From positions 62,001-126,000 of the forward strand of contig JANQEJ010000037.1 of NCBI GenBank assembly GCA_028278425.1: a DNA stretch of 64,000 bases. The letters run 5' to 3'. The position numbers and the translations under genes are program-made. The stretch is from Planctomycetota bacterium. Its GTDB lineage: Bacteria; Planctomycetota; UBA1135; GCA-002686595. The stretch's first letter is position 1. Every line of letters begins with the position of its first letter. Under the pieces are notes generated by a model that saw only the letters and a program-made list of their open reading frames with translations, searched no databases and was not told the DNA's origin. This document shows, one piece after another, positions 52,464 through 59,481 of this stretch.

Positions 52464-53825
52464 TCACCGCGGAGCCGAGAGCGGCTCCCCGCGCCGCCTC
52501 TCGGCGCCGTTCCCCGACGCCGGCCTCGTGACCCAGGTCGCGGTGTCCGGGTCGTACATGCAGTTCCAGTGCCGCGCGCCCGCGTGGCCCTTCCGTTCCA
52601 CCGTCCGCACGAGACACGCGCGGCAGCCAAGCCGGAACTCGCAGCCGCCGCATGCAGGGGTATGCCTTCGCGCCAGGTCGTCCACCTCCTGGAGCATCTC
52701 CTCCCGGAGGACGTCCTCCATGCCGGTCTCGTTCAGGTCGACCAACTCCTTCCGCCAGCCGATGCAGGGCATCATCCGACCGTCGGCTGCGATGAAGTAC
52801 GCGTTGTCGAAGCAGTAGTGCGTCTCCCCGTTCGCCTGAAACGCGTCAACGCCGACCTTGAACGACTGGGGGGAGCTGGCTCCCGTGAAGGCGCCCAGCT
52901 CTTCGACCGATTCGCCGCTTCCGGAGGCATACGGGAACACCATGACCACGGCGGCGCCGAGCTCCCGACCCCAGGCCGCCACGCGGTCCAGCCCTTCGCG
53001 ATCCGCCACACGGAAAGGAACCTTGAGCGAAAAGGCGACGCGCGCCGCCTTGAGGGCCGCCGCGGCGTTCACGAGGGCATCGAAACTCCCCGGCACGCCG
53101 ACGGCCTGCTCAAAGTCGTGTTCCCGGTTCGAGGGTGCCAGGAGGACCAGATGAACGGGCTTTCCGCGGAGACGGTTCGCCACGCTCTCGTCGATGAGGT
53201 GCCCGGTGGAGTGAACCTCCAGGCGCATGCCGAGCCCCGTGCCGGCGTCCAGCAGGGCCCACAGGCGGTCCGCTTCGAGGAACGGCTCCCCGCCGCGGAT
53301 GATCAGCTTGTCTACTCCGACCTCGTTCAAGATCTCGACGGCCGATACCAGCTCGTCGATCGGAAGAAACTCGCCGTGGTCGCTCCACACGCCGCAGGAA
53401 CAAGCGTCGGAGGTCAGCCCGGCACCCGACGTACACCATTCGCAGTCGTAAACGCAGCGATCGCTGATCTCGACCGTCAACCTCCCACCCTCCCGGAACT
53501 GCCCGAGTCTCTGCACTTGACTCCTCAGCGGGGTGGGCCGGAAGTTCTCCACGCCGGTCCTGCGCTCCGTGAAGAAGCCCAGATTCAGCTTGGACAGGCC
53601 GGATGCGTATCCAACCAGGTCGATCTCGCGAACCCCGGCCTCGGTTGCAGCTTCGGCCAGTGACTTCCCCGAGTGGAGAAGGCACAAGGCCCGCGCGAAT
53701 CGGGCGTCACGAATCCAGTAGATTTCGCGCTCGAACAGCCCGTGGATGGCGAGACCTTGCCGCCCCCTGACGAGCCGCGCGTCGGGTTGAAACGCGAAAT
53801 GGCGTCCCCGCTCGGTTGGTTTCAT
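52464..53825 (-). CDS. Radical SAM/SPASM peptide-modifying enzyme (second of two)
   Basis: A 453-residue radical SAM protein. The N-terminal 90 residues (FAFQPDARLVRGRQGLAIHG, LCLLHSGKSLAEAATEAGV) resemble a PqqD/RRE-type peptide-binding domain. The [4Fe-4S]-SAM motif is C124-x3-C128-x2-C131 (SDRCVYDCEWC), with GGEPFLE after it. The C-terminal SPASM-like region has CFDNAYFIAADGRMMPC and a cluster CGGCEFRLGCRAC...C for auxiliary clusters. It overlaps the preceding rSAM gene by ATGA, so both enzymes are made together. It probably forms thioether or carbon-carbon links in the precursor encoded at 56169, but the reaction cannot be read from sequence. Confidence 0.88.
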   Translation of the reverse strand: MKPTERGRHFAFQPDARLVRGRQGLAIHGLFEREIYWIRDARFARALCLLHSGKSLAEAATEAGVREIDLVGYASGLSKLNLGFFTERRTGVENFRPTPLRSQVQRLGQFREGGRLTVEISDRCVYDCEWCTSGAGLTSDACSCGVWSDHGEFLPIDELVSAVEILNEVGVDKLIIRGGEPFLEADRLWALLDAGTGLGMRLEVHSTGHLIDESVANRLRGKPVHLVLLAPSNREHDFEQAVGVPGSFDALVNAAAALKAARVAFSLKVPFRVADREGLDRVAAWGRELGAAVVMVFPYASGSGESVEELGAFTGASSPQSFKVGVDAFQANGETHYCFDNAYFIAADGRMMPCIGWRKELVDLNETGMEDVLREEMLQEVDDLARRHTPACGGCEFRLGCRACLVRTVERKGHAGARHWNCMYDPDTATWVTRPASGNGAERRRGEPLSAPR

Positions 53826-55456
53826 GACGGGAGCTCCAGCAGTCCGTTGCGGTCCATCAAGGGATCTCCGGACGAGAGCGCGTTCGGAGCTTCCTCAAGT
53901 ATCGTGTAGAGGGCGATCAACTGCTGGGCGATTCCGCCGCAGGTGACGTCGCACATCTCCTCCGAGACGCGAAAGTCACCGCCATCGCAGGCCTGGGCGT
54001 AGCAGGTGCCGCACAGCGCGCGAGCCCAGCAGCGGTCACAGTCCGGGAGCGCATCGCGGTATCGACCCAGGACCGAGGCGGCTCGGTCCAGATCGAAGCC
54101 GCGCTCGACGTCGCCGATCGGGAAGTCCTCGTTGATCCTCTCGCAGAGGTGAAAGCGACCGTCGGTGGAGACCGCAATGCGCCGGCCGGGTTCGCAGGTG
54201 CCCGTAGTCCAATGGCGGCCCGGGATTCCGACGAACATCGTGCGTTCGTACAGGGTCCTGAGTCCGGACTCGAAGAGCCTATGGAAGAAGCTCCCCTCCG
54301 GCTCCGGAACGCCCCGCCGCTTCCTGTCACGGAATTCGTCGAACAGCTCGTGGTACTGCTTCTCCGCTCGCCGCGTGTCAGCGGGGTATTTCTCGTGGAA
54401 CTCGCCGTGGGCCTGATCGCGGATGTTCCCCACGAAATCGATGGGAGGTACGAGGGGGTCATCCGAGTCGAAGAAGTCCCGGATGGCGAGCAGATCCGAG
54501 TTGCCGGTCAGCGTGACCACGGCACGCACGTGCTTGTGGAAGTAGTCCTTGTCGATGCGGTAGAGCTTCTCCAGGTTGCGACGGATCGCGTCGAACGTGC
54601 CGCCATCGGCCCGATTCCTCCGGTAGCGGTCGTGCACCTCCTGGGGGCCGTCCATGCTGACCAACAGACCCACCTCGTTGTCGACCAGGAACTCCGCGAG
54701 GTCGATCGGCAGATGCGTGAGGTTGGTCGTCGCCGAAAAACAGAGGTTGTAATGAGCTTTCCGCTTGGACCGCGCATAGGCGACGACGCGCCGCAGCAGA
54801 GGCCCCTCTAGCAGGGGTTCGCCGCCGAAGAACGCAATGTCCAGCTTGCGCCTGGGAATGGAGCGAAAGGGCCGCTGGTCGTTGAGCTCCAGGAAACGAT
54901 CCACCGCTCGCCGCGCGGTCTCCCAGGACATCTTGTCACGGCGAATCGATTTGTAGCCTTCGTATTGGCCGGAGAAGATGCAGTACTTGCACCGGAGATT
55001 GCAGTCGTCGGTCAGGACCAGGATCAGGTTGCTCATCACCGACGGCGTCGGCCTCCAGGCCGTGCCGAGAGGAGATTCGCACGCATTCACTCCCCGGTTG
55101 GTGTGGTCCGCGCACTCGTCGCAGGACGCGGCAGGGCCCGGAGCCTTGAAGCATCCGGCTCGCCTGCGCCATTTCAGGATGAGGGCGGTCAGGTGGGGCG
55201 GTGCCCCCAGAGCCTCGACGAAACCCGGAACGGCTTCGTCTGGCGTTGAGTAGAGCAGCTCCGTGTCCGCTACCGAGACTCCGTCCGGCCACGCGTGAAC
55301 CGTGCCGGTTGCCGCATCGAAGAGGTACTTCGCGCGGTTCATGGAGTAGAAGACTATGAAGTCCTTCGTTGAGCGAACGTGTGGCGTCGCGTCTGCTGGT
55401 GACTTCCGTTCAGACCGCCGACCGCCGTTCTGTCCCACATTCGTTGTTCCTAGCAT
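53822..55456 (-). CDS. Radical SAM/SPASM Cys-rich-peptide maturase (first of two)
   Basis: A 544-residue enzyme from ATG 55456 (AGGGAG Shine-Dalgarno 7 nt upstream). An N-terminal region (TKDFIVFYSMNRAKYLFDAA) looks like a leader-binding domain. An unusual Cys-containing stretch (CFKAPGPAASCDEC) follows, then the SAM motif C152-x3-C156-x2-C159 (TDDCNLRCKYC), FFGGEPLLEG and SMDGPQEVHDRYR. The C-terminal SPASM domain has CEPGRRIAVSTDGRFHLCER, IGDVERGFD and CDRCWARALCGTCYA. This layout resembles the SCIFF/CcpM (CLI_3235-class) maturases that build thioethers in cysteine-rich peptides; this is a family-level judgement. It lies 101 nt downstream of the precursor gene, after a stem-loop. Confidence 0.9.
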   Translation of the reverse strand: MLGTTNVGQNGGRRSERKSPADATPHVRSTKDFIVFYSMNRAKYLFDAATGTVHAWPDGVSVADTELLYSTPDEAVPGFVEALGAPPHLTALILKWRRRAGCFKAPGPAASCDECADHTNRGVNACESPLGTAWRPTPSVMSNLILVLTDDCNLRCKYCIFSGQYEGYKSIRRDKMSWETARRAVDRFLELNDQRPFRSIPRRKLDIAFFGGEPLLEGPLLRRVVAYARSKRKAHYNLCFSATTNLTHLPIDLAEFLVDNEVGLLVSMDGPQEVHDRYRRNRADGGTFDAIRRNLEKLYRIDKDYFHKHVRAVVTLTGNSDLLAIRDFFDSDDPLVPPIDFVGNIRDQAHGEFHEKYPADTRRAEKQYHELFDEFRDRKRRGVPEPEGSFFHRLFESGLRTLYERTMFVGIPGRHWTTGTCEPGRRIAVSTDGRFHLCERINEDFPIGDVERGFDLDRAASVLGRYRDALPDCDRCWARALCGTCYAQACDGGDFRVSEEMCDVTCGGIAQQLIALYTILEEAPNALSSGDPLMDRNGLLELPS

Positions 55457-55496
55457 GCCATGGCTCCCTGGCGTCGACCGATAACCGTGGAGGCGC

Positions 55497-55524
55497 GGGT
55501 GAAGCCGCGCACTGGGCTTCACCC
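55497..55524 (-). terminator. Stem-loop between precursor and maturase genes (attenuator candidate)
   Basis: Perfect 10-bp inverted repeat (GGGTGAAGCC at 55497-55506, GGCTTCACCC at 55515-55524) with an 8-nt loop, placed in the 101-nt gap after the precursor stop. No run of T follows on the minus strand, so a classical terminator is unlikely. Stem-loops here commonly lower or protect transcripts so that precursor exceeds enzyme. Confidence 0.6.
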
Positions 55525-55557
55525 CGGGCAGGACTCATTCACGCTGGTCGGCTGAGA

Positions 55558-56169
55558 TCAGCTCCGGTATCCGATCGGCATCGGTTGATCCGGCGTGGCG
55601 CTGGAGAACAGCGAGCCGGCGATCCCTCCGACCGTAACGACTGAGGCCGTTATCGCGGCCGCGCCGACGCCGACGACGACGGACAGAACACACGAACCGC
55701 AGGCCGAGCAGACGCTGCAAGTACTGCAGGTGGCGCACGCCGCGCACCATGCGCAGTTGTCCGCCGCGAGGTCGGTCGCGCCGAGGCTGGTGTGTAGCGT
55801 ACGGGCCAGGTCCGGCGAGACGGGCATCGTGCTGCTCGTCATGGCCCCGGAGTCCTCCAGCACCTTGTAGAGAAGCTCGTAGTAATCCGTGGGAGCCGTC
55901 TTCCCCGCGGCCACGCCCTTCCTGATGGCGTCTCGGATCTTGTCGTCGTTCGCCTGAACGACTCTATGGATTTGCTTGTCGAGGAGGCTGGTGGGCGACC
56001 CATCCTTGTCGACGGGCCCTTGAGTCGCCCGAAGGAGCCTCCCCGCGGCTTTCTTCGTGGCGTCGGTCGTGGCGGCATCGGGTTCGACACCCCCCGCCAT
56101 GCTCTTCACGGTTTTCTCGCAGAGCGCTACGTCCTTCTCAAGCTCGGGAGTAAGCTGAAACTGCTCCAC
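55558..56169 (-). CDS. Cys-ladder RiPP precursor peptide with hydrophobic C-terminal tail
   Basis: A 203-residue protein from GTG with the strongest Shine-Dalgarno of the island. Residues 1-135 are a hydrophilic helical leader-like part (EKDVALCEKTVKSMAGG, LLDKQIHRVVQANDDKIRDA, YYELLYKVLEDSG). Then cysteines sit at 139, 142, 145, 148, 151, 154, 157 and 160, exactly every third residue, separated by small residues plus one Trp (N138-C-A-W-C first). Residues 161-188 are Val/Ala/Gly/Ile-rich (VLSVVVGVGAAAITASVV) and could span a membrane. The tail ends SATPDQPMPIGYRS. Next to two radical SAM/SPASM genes this is most likely the modified substrate. I know of no characterised peptide with this exact ladder. 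A metal-binding protein is an alternative. Confidence 0.85.
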   Translation of the reverse strand: MEQFQLTPELEKDVALCEKTVKSMAGGVEPDAATTDATKKAAGRLLRATQGPVDKDGSPTSLLDKQIHRVVQANDDKIRDAIRKGVAAGKTAPTDYYELLYKVLEDSGAMTSSTMPVSPDLARTLHTSLGATDLAADNCAWCAACATCSTCSVCSACGSCVLSVVVGVGAAAITASVVTVGGIAGSLFSSATPDQPMPIGYRS

Positions 56170-56425
56170 AATGAGATCCTCCTTTTAGTCACTACTTCGT
56201 TTGACGCGAGCAATCGAAGCGACCACTCTCCACTCGAGATTCTCCCTCGGGGACCACGCCGAGGGCATTCGAACAAGTGCGTACTACGGCGGTGGAATCG
56301 ACGTACGGGGTTCCCGCACGGATGCGATTCCTTGGAGGAAATGCACCGAACTACAGGTGCGATACGCACCAAGATCGGATGGCACGCTAGCGTAGATCGC
56401 CGATGAGGATCGACAGGGGAAAAGC
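56170..56425. other. Divergent control region of the peptide island
   Basis: A 256-bp gap between the precursor (leftward) and the miniprotein (rightward), visibly less GC-rich than its surroundings (29 of 60 bases at 56161-56220 are G or C). It holds a 7-bp stem-loop (CCCTCGG 56244-56250, CCGAGGG 56259-56265). Promoters must lie here, but I cannot fix -35/-10 boxes with confidence. Confidence 0.5.
56178..56183 (-). promoter_or_regulatory. Strong Shine-Dalgarno (AGGAGG) of the precursor gene
   Basis: AGGAGG within AAAAGGAGGATC on the minus strand, 8 nt before the GTG at 56169. This fixes the start and predicts high translation, as expected for a substrate peptide. Confidence 0.8.
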
Positions 56426-56569
56426 ATGAGACGTCTGGGATACTTGGGCTTTCTTGGTCTGCTGGGTCTGCTGGGCTTCAAGGACCCGTCGCTCTTCTAC
56501 CTGTTCTTCTTGTTCGCTTGCTTCTGGTTCCTGAAGTTGCCGGACAGGAGCAAGAAGACAGACGGTTGA
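56426..56569 (+). CDS. 47-residue DUF3796-like membrane miniprotein
   Basis: A short frame with AGGGGA 5 nt before the ATG. The peptide starts MRRLGYLGFLGLLGLLGFKD, continues with an aromatic hydrophobic segment (LFYLFFLFACFWFLKL) and ends in a charged tail (PDRSKKTDG). The LGFLGLLGLLGF-type repeat is characteristic of DUF3796 and related mini-membrane proteins of unknown function. It is divergent from the precursor and inside the direct-repeat-bounded island, so it may help membrane handling, immunity or export of the modified product. Too short for many gene finders. Confidence 0.75.
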   Translation: MRRLGYLGFLGLLGLLGFKDPSLFYLFFLFACFWFLKLPDRSKKTDG

Positions 56570-56583
56570 GGCCATGGCGTCCG

Positions 56584-56646
56584 GTGGGCGGGCATGGGGG
56601 CGCGTAGAATGGAGCCGCCGATGCCCTTTCCCCTCCACGGCGTGAC
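56584..56646 (+). repeat. Right 63-bp direct repeat bounding the peptide island
   Basis: Second copy of the repeat at 52364-52426, 4220 bp downstream. It contains the intact TAGAAT box and ATG (56621) of the acyl-CoA synthetase gene, plus a relic of the membrane protein start (GGGCGGGCAT). The island is therefore inserted with duplication of its target promoter region. Confidence 0.92.
56605..56610 (+). promoter_or_regulatory. -10-like TAGAAT box of the acyl-CoA synthetase gene
   Basis: TAGAAT ends 10 nt before the ATG at 56621, no Shine-Dalgarno. The same hexamer is kept in the left repeat at 52385-52390. Confidence 0.55.
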
Positions 56647-58225
56647 CCAGGGTGAGCTCCTCGACCGGCTCGCCGCGGAGCTTCCCGAGCAGGACGCGAT
56701 CGTCTACCCGCAGTTCGGGACCCGCCTCTCCTACGAAGGGCTGCGGGACCGCGCCGACGCGCTGGCGCGCGGCTTCCTGGCGCTCGGGATCGAGCCGGGC
56801 GAGCGCGTGGCGGTCTGGGCGGACAACCGGCCGGATTGGATTCCGGTGCAATTCGCCCTGGCCAAGATCGGGGCGATCCTGGTCACGGCCAACGTGGCGC
56901 TTCAGCGCGACGAGGTGGGTTACCTGCTCGAGCAGAGCCGCGCGTGCGCGCTCGTCTGCGCGCCGGGGCTGAAGGAAGACGAGTACTTCGAGGCGGTGGA
57001 GTCCCTGCGGGCCGAGGCGGGCGCGCTGCCGGAGCTGCGGCACGCGATCTTCTTCGACGGCGGCCCGCGCGACGGCTTCGTCGGCCTCGCGGAGCTGGTC
57101 GAGCGCGGCGTCGAAGTCCCGCTCGAGCGCGTGCACGAGCGGACGGCTGCGACTCGAGTCGGCGATCCGACGAACATCCAGTACACGTCCGGCACCACGG
57201 GCTTCCCGAAGGGCGTCGTGCTCACGCACGCGAACATCGTCGAGAACGCGCACGCCGTGATGCGCCGGCTGAAGTCGACCGGCGACGACCGCGTGCTCGT
57301 GCACGTGCCGCTCTTCCACTGCTTCGGCTGCGTGATCGCGGTGCTCGGAGCGATGACCAACGGCCTTGTGATGGTCGTCACGCAGCGGTTCGACCCGCTG
57401 CTCTCGCTCCGGGCGGTCCACGAGGAGCGCTGCACGCTGATCCACGGCGTGCCGACGATGTTCCTGGCGATGCTCGAGCACGAGGATTTCGCGCGCTTCG
57501 ACCTCTCGTCCCTGCGCGCCGGGGTGATGGGCGGCGCGATGTGCCCCGAAGCGCTGATGCGGCGCGTGATCGAAGAGATGGGCTGCCGCGGGATCATCTC
57601 CGGCTACGGGTTGACCGAGTGCTCGCCCGCCGTGTCCGGCCCGTCGCCGGACGACCCAATAGAGGTGCGCGTCCAGACCGTCGGCCGCCCGTACGACGGC
57701 ATCGAGGTGCGCGTCGTCGACCCCGAGAGTCTGGCCGACGCTCCGGCCGGCAAGGCCGGCGAGCTCTGGGTCCACGGCCCCAACGTGATGCAGGGCTACT
57801 TCGAGGACCCGAAGGCCACCGCGGAGGCGATCACGCCGGACGGGTGGCTGCGCACCGGCGACCTCGCGACGCGCGACGCCGACGGGCTCGTGCGCATCGT
57901 GGGGCGCATCAAGGACATGATCATCCGCGGCGGCGAGAACGTGTACCCCGCCGAGGTCGAGGACGCCCTGCGCGCGCACGCCGCCGTGCGCGACGCGGCC
58001 GTGTTCGGCGTGCCGTCGGAGCGTTACGGCGAAGAGGTGGCGGCGGCGGTGGTGCTGCGCCCGAACGAGACGGCGACGGCGGAGGAGCTCGACGGCTTCC
58101 TCGAGGGCCGGCTCGCGCGCTTCAAGCGGCCGGCGGCGATCTACTTCGTCGAGGCCTTTCCCCTCACGCCGTCGGGCAAAGTGCAGAAGTTCGTGCTGCG
58201 CGCGCGCTACGGCGCCTCGACGTAG
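56621..58225 (+). CDS. AMP-dependent acyl-CoA synthetase/ligase
   Basis: ANL-superfamily enzyme activating a fatty or other carboxylic acid as acyl-AMP, then acyl-CoA; 534 aa. Motifs are the P-loop YTSGTTGFPKGVVLTH, GYGLTECSPAV (A5), GWLRTGDLATRDADGLVRIV (A7), GRIKDMIIRGGENVYPAEVE (A8) and the catalytic lysine in TPSGKVQKF (A10). The profile is that of medium/long-chain acyl-CoA synthetases. Two further in-frame ATGs lie upstream within the direct repeat (56594, 56609); 56621 is preferred for spacing to the TAGAAT box. Its end overlaps the convergent ATP-grasp gene by 19 bp. Confidence 0.92.
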   Translation: MPFPLHGVTQGELLDRLAAELPEQDAIVYPQFGTRLSYEGLRDRADALARGFLALGIEPGERVAVWADNRPDWIPVQFALAKIGAILVTANVALQRDEVGYLLEQSRACALVCAPGLKEDEYFEAVESLRAEAGALPELRHAIFFDGGPRDGFVGLAELVERGVEVPLERVHERTAATRVGDPTNIQYTSGTTGFPKGVVLTHANIVENAHAVMRRLKSTGDDRVLVHVPLFHCFGCVIAVLGAMTNGLVMVVTQRFDPLLSLRAVHEERCTLIHGVPTMFLAMLEHEDFARFDLSSLRAGVMGGAMCPEALMRRVIEEMGCRGIISGYGLTECSPAVSGPSPDDPIEVRVQTVGRPYDGIEVRVVDPESLADAPAGKAGELWVHGPNVMQGYFEDPKATAEAITPDGWLRTGDLATRDADGLVRIVGRIKDMIIRGGENVYPAEVEDALRAHAAVRDAAVFGVPSERYGEEVAAAVVLRPNETATAEELDGFLEGRLARFKRPAAIYFVEAFPLTPSGKVQKFVLRARYGAST

Positions 58226-59481
58226 CCCGAGCCCGCGCGGGTGAAGCCGATGGCGTCGAGCTCTTCGCCGAGGGCGCGGTACCAGTCGCGCTCCGCTTCG
58301 TCGGCCTCGATGCGGTAGTCGGCGGCGGCGAACCAACCGGCGAGCGCTTCCTCCGCTTCGTCGCGATCTTGCCCGCACGCGCACGCGTAACCCGGGATCC
58401 GTGTCGTGTCGTCGTAGCGCGGGATGCGCTCGGCGACGCGCGGGTTGTGCCAGACGAGCGTGACGTCGGGATGGTCCTCCGCGGAGCGCGGATCGGGCCA
58501 GCGCTCCACCCGTCCCGGAGGAAGGCAGATCACCCGCCACGCGGCGAAGCCGTTCCCCGTCCCGCTCGCGCCGGCGCTCCCCTCGAACAGAGCACGCATC
58601 GGATCGATCCCCGAGCCGAAGGGCAGCGTGTTCACCGTCGTCACGTCGCCGTGGAAGCGCGGCGCCACCTCGAGCAGCACGTAGCCCTCCGCCGTGCGCA
58701 GGAGGTCCGCCTTGACCGGACCGACCGCGAGCCCGAGCGCGCGCGCGCCGCGCTCGACGATGGCGTACACCTCCTCCGCCTCGCCGTCCGGCAGCGCCGC
58801 GGGGTCATAGCCGCCCAGCGGCAGCCGCGAAGGCGGCGGCGTCGCGTACTTCTCGAGCACGCCGAGCGGGACGTACTCGCCGTCGCGCAGGAGCCCGTTG
58901 GCGTCGATCGAGCGGCCTTCCAGGAACGGCTCCGCGAGCACCGCGCCCGGCGCGGCGGCGCGGCAGACGTCGAGCGCCGCCGCAAGATCGTCCTTCGGAC
59001 GGACGATCCGCACCCCGCGCGAGCCCGAACCGCCGGAAGGCTTGAGGATCCAGCGGCCCTCCCCCATCGCCGCGCGAAGCTCGCCGGCGTCCGCGACCAC
59101 GATGCCCTCCGGCGTCGGGACGCCCGCCGCGCGGAAGGCCTCCTTGGAGGCGACCTTGTCGAGCGCGCGGGCGATCGCGGCTTCCGAGCTCGCGGGCAGT
59201 CCGAGCTCGACGGCGACCCGCCGCGCGGCTTCGAGCCCGTGCTCGCCGCCGCAGTAGACCGCGCGCACCGCGAAGCGGCCGCGCAGCGAGCGCGCGAAGG
59301 CGACGTGCTCCTCCGCGGCGGTTCCGTCGGCGACCAGCCGCTCGGCCGCGTGGGCGAAGCCCGGCGCGCTCGGGTCGCGGTCGGCGACGATGGGCGCGAG
59401 GCCGAGCTCGCGCGCCAGGCGCGGAACCCGCGCCGCGAGCGGTCCGCCGCCGATCAGGTAGACCGCCGGCTCCGCGCTCAA
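58207..59481 (-). CDS. ATP-grasp ligase (fourth gene of surface-modification operon)
   Basis: A 424-residue ATP-grasp enzyme joining a carboxylate to an amine or similar nucleophile. It starts with a pre-ATP Rossmann-like domain (VYLIGGGPLAARVPRLARE, VADRDPSAPGFAHA). The ATP-grasp core has SKEAFRAAGVPTPEG, GRWILKPSGGSGSRGVRIV, AEPFLEGRSIDANGL and LEVAPRFHGDVTT (metal-binding Glu/Asn region variant). The last 80 residues are a separate acidic domain with YACACGQDRDEAEE. The TTG start overlaps the previous stop as TTGA. Its partner substrates are unknown; carbamoyl-phosphate-synthase-like and sugar-amide ligases are both possible. Confidence 0.83.
   Translation of the reverse strand: MSAEPAVYLIGGGPLAARVPRLARELGLAPIVADRDPSAPGFAHAAERLVADGTAAEEHVAFARSLRGRFAVRAVYCGGEHGLEAARRVAVELGLPASSEAAIARALDKVASKEAFRAAGVPTPEGIVVADAGELRAAMGEGRWILKPSGGSGSRGVRIVRPKDDLAAALDVCRAAAPGAVLAEPFLEGRSIDANGLLRDGEYVPLGVLEKYATPPPSRLPLGGYDPAALPDGEAEEVYAIVERGARALGLAVGPVKADLLRTAEGYVLLEVAPRFHGDVTTVNTLPFGSGIDPMRALFEGSAGASGTGNGFAAWRVICLPPGRVERWPDPRSAEDHPDVTLVWHNPRVAERIPRYDDTTRIPGYACACGQDRDEAEEALAGWFAAADYRIEADEAERDWYRALGEELDAIGFTRAGSGYVEAP

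Noticed and set aside
52427..56583. Transposon carrying the peptide island
   Set aside because: No transposase or integrase lies between the direct repeats, and 63 bp with 7 differences is longer than usual target duplications. Recombination-based insertion or an old event is kept open in the finding.
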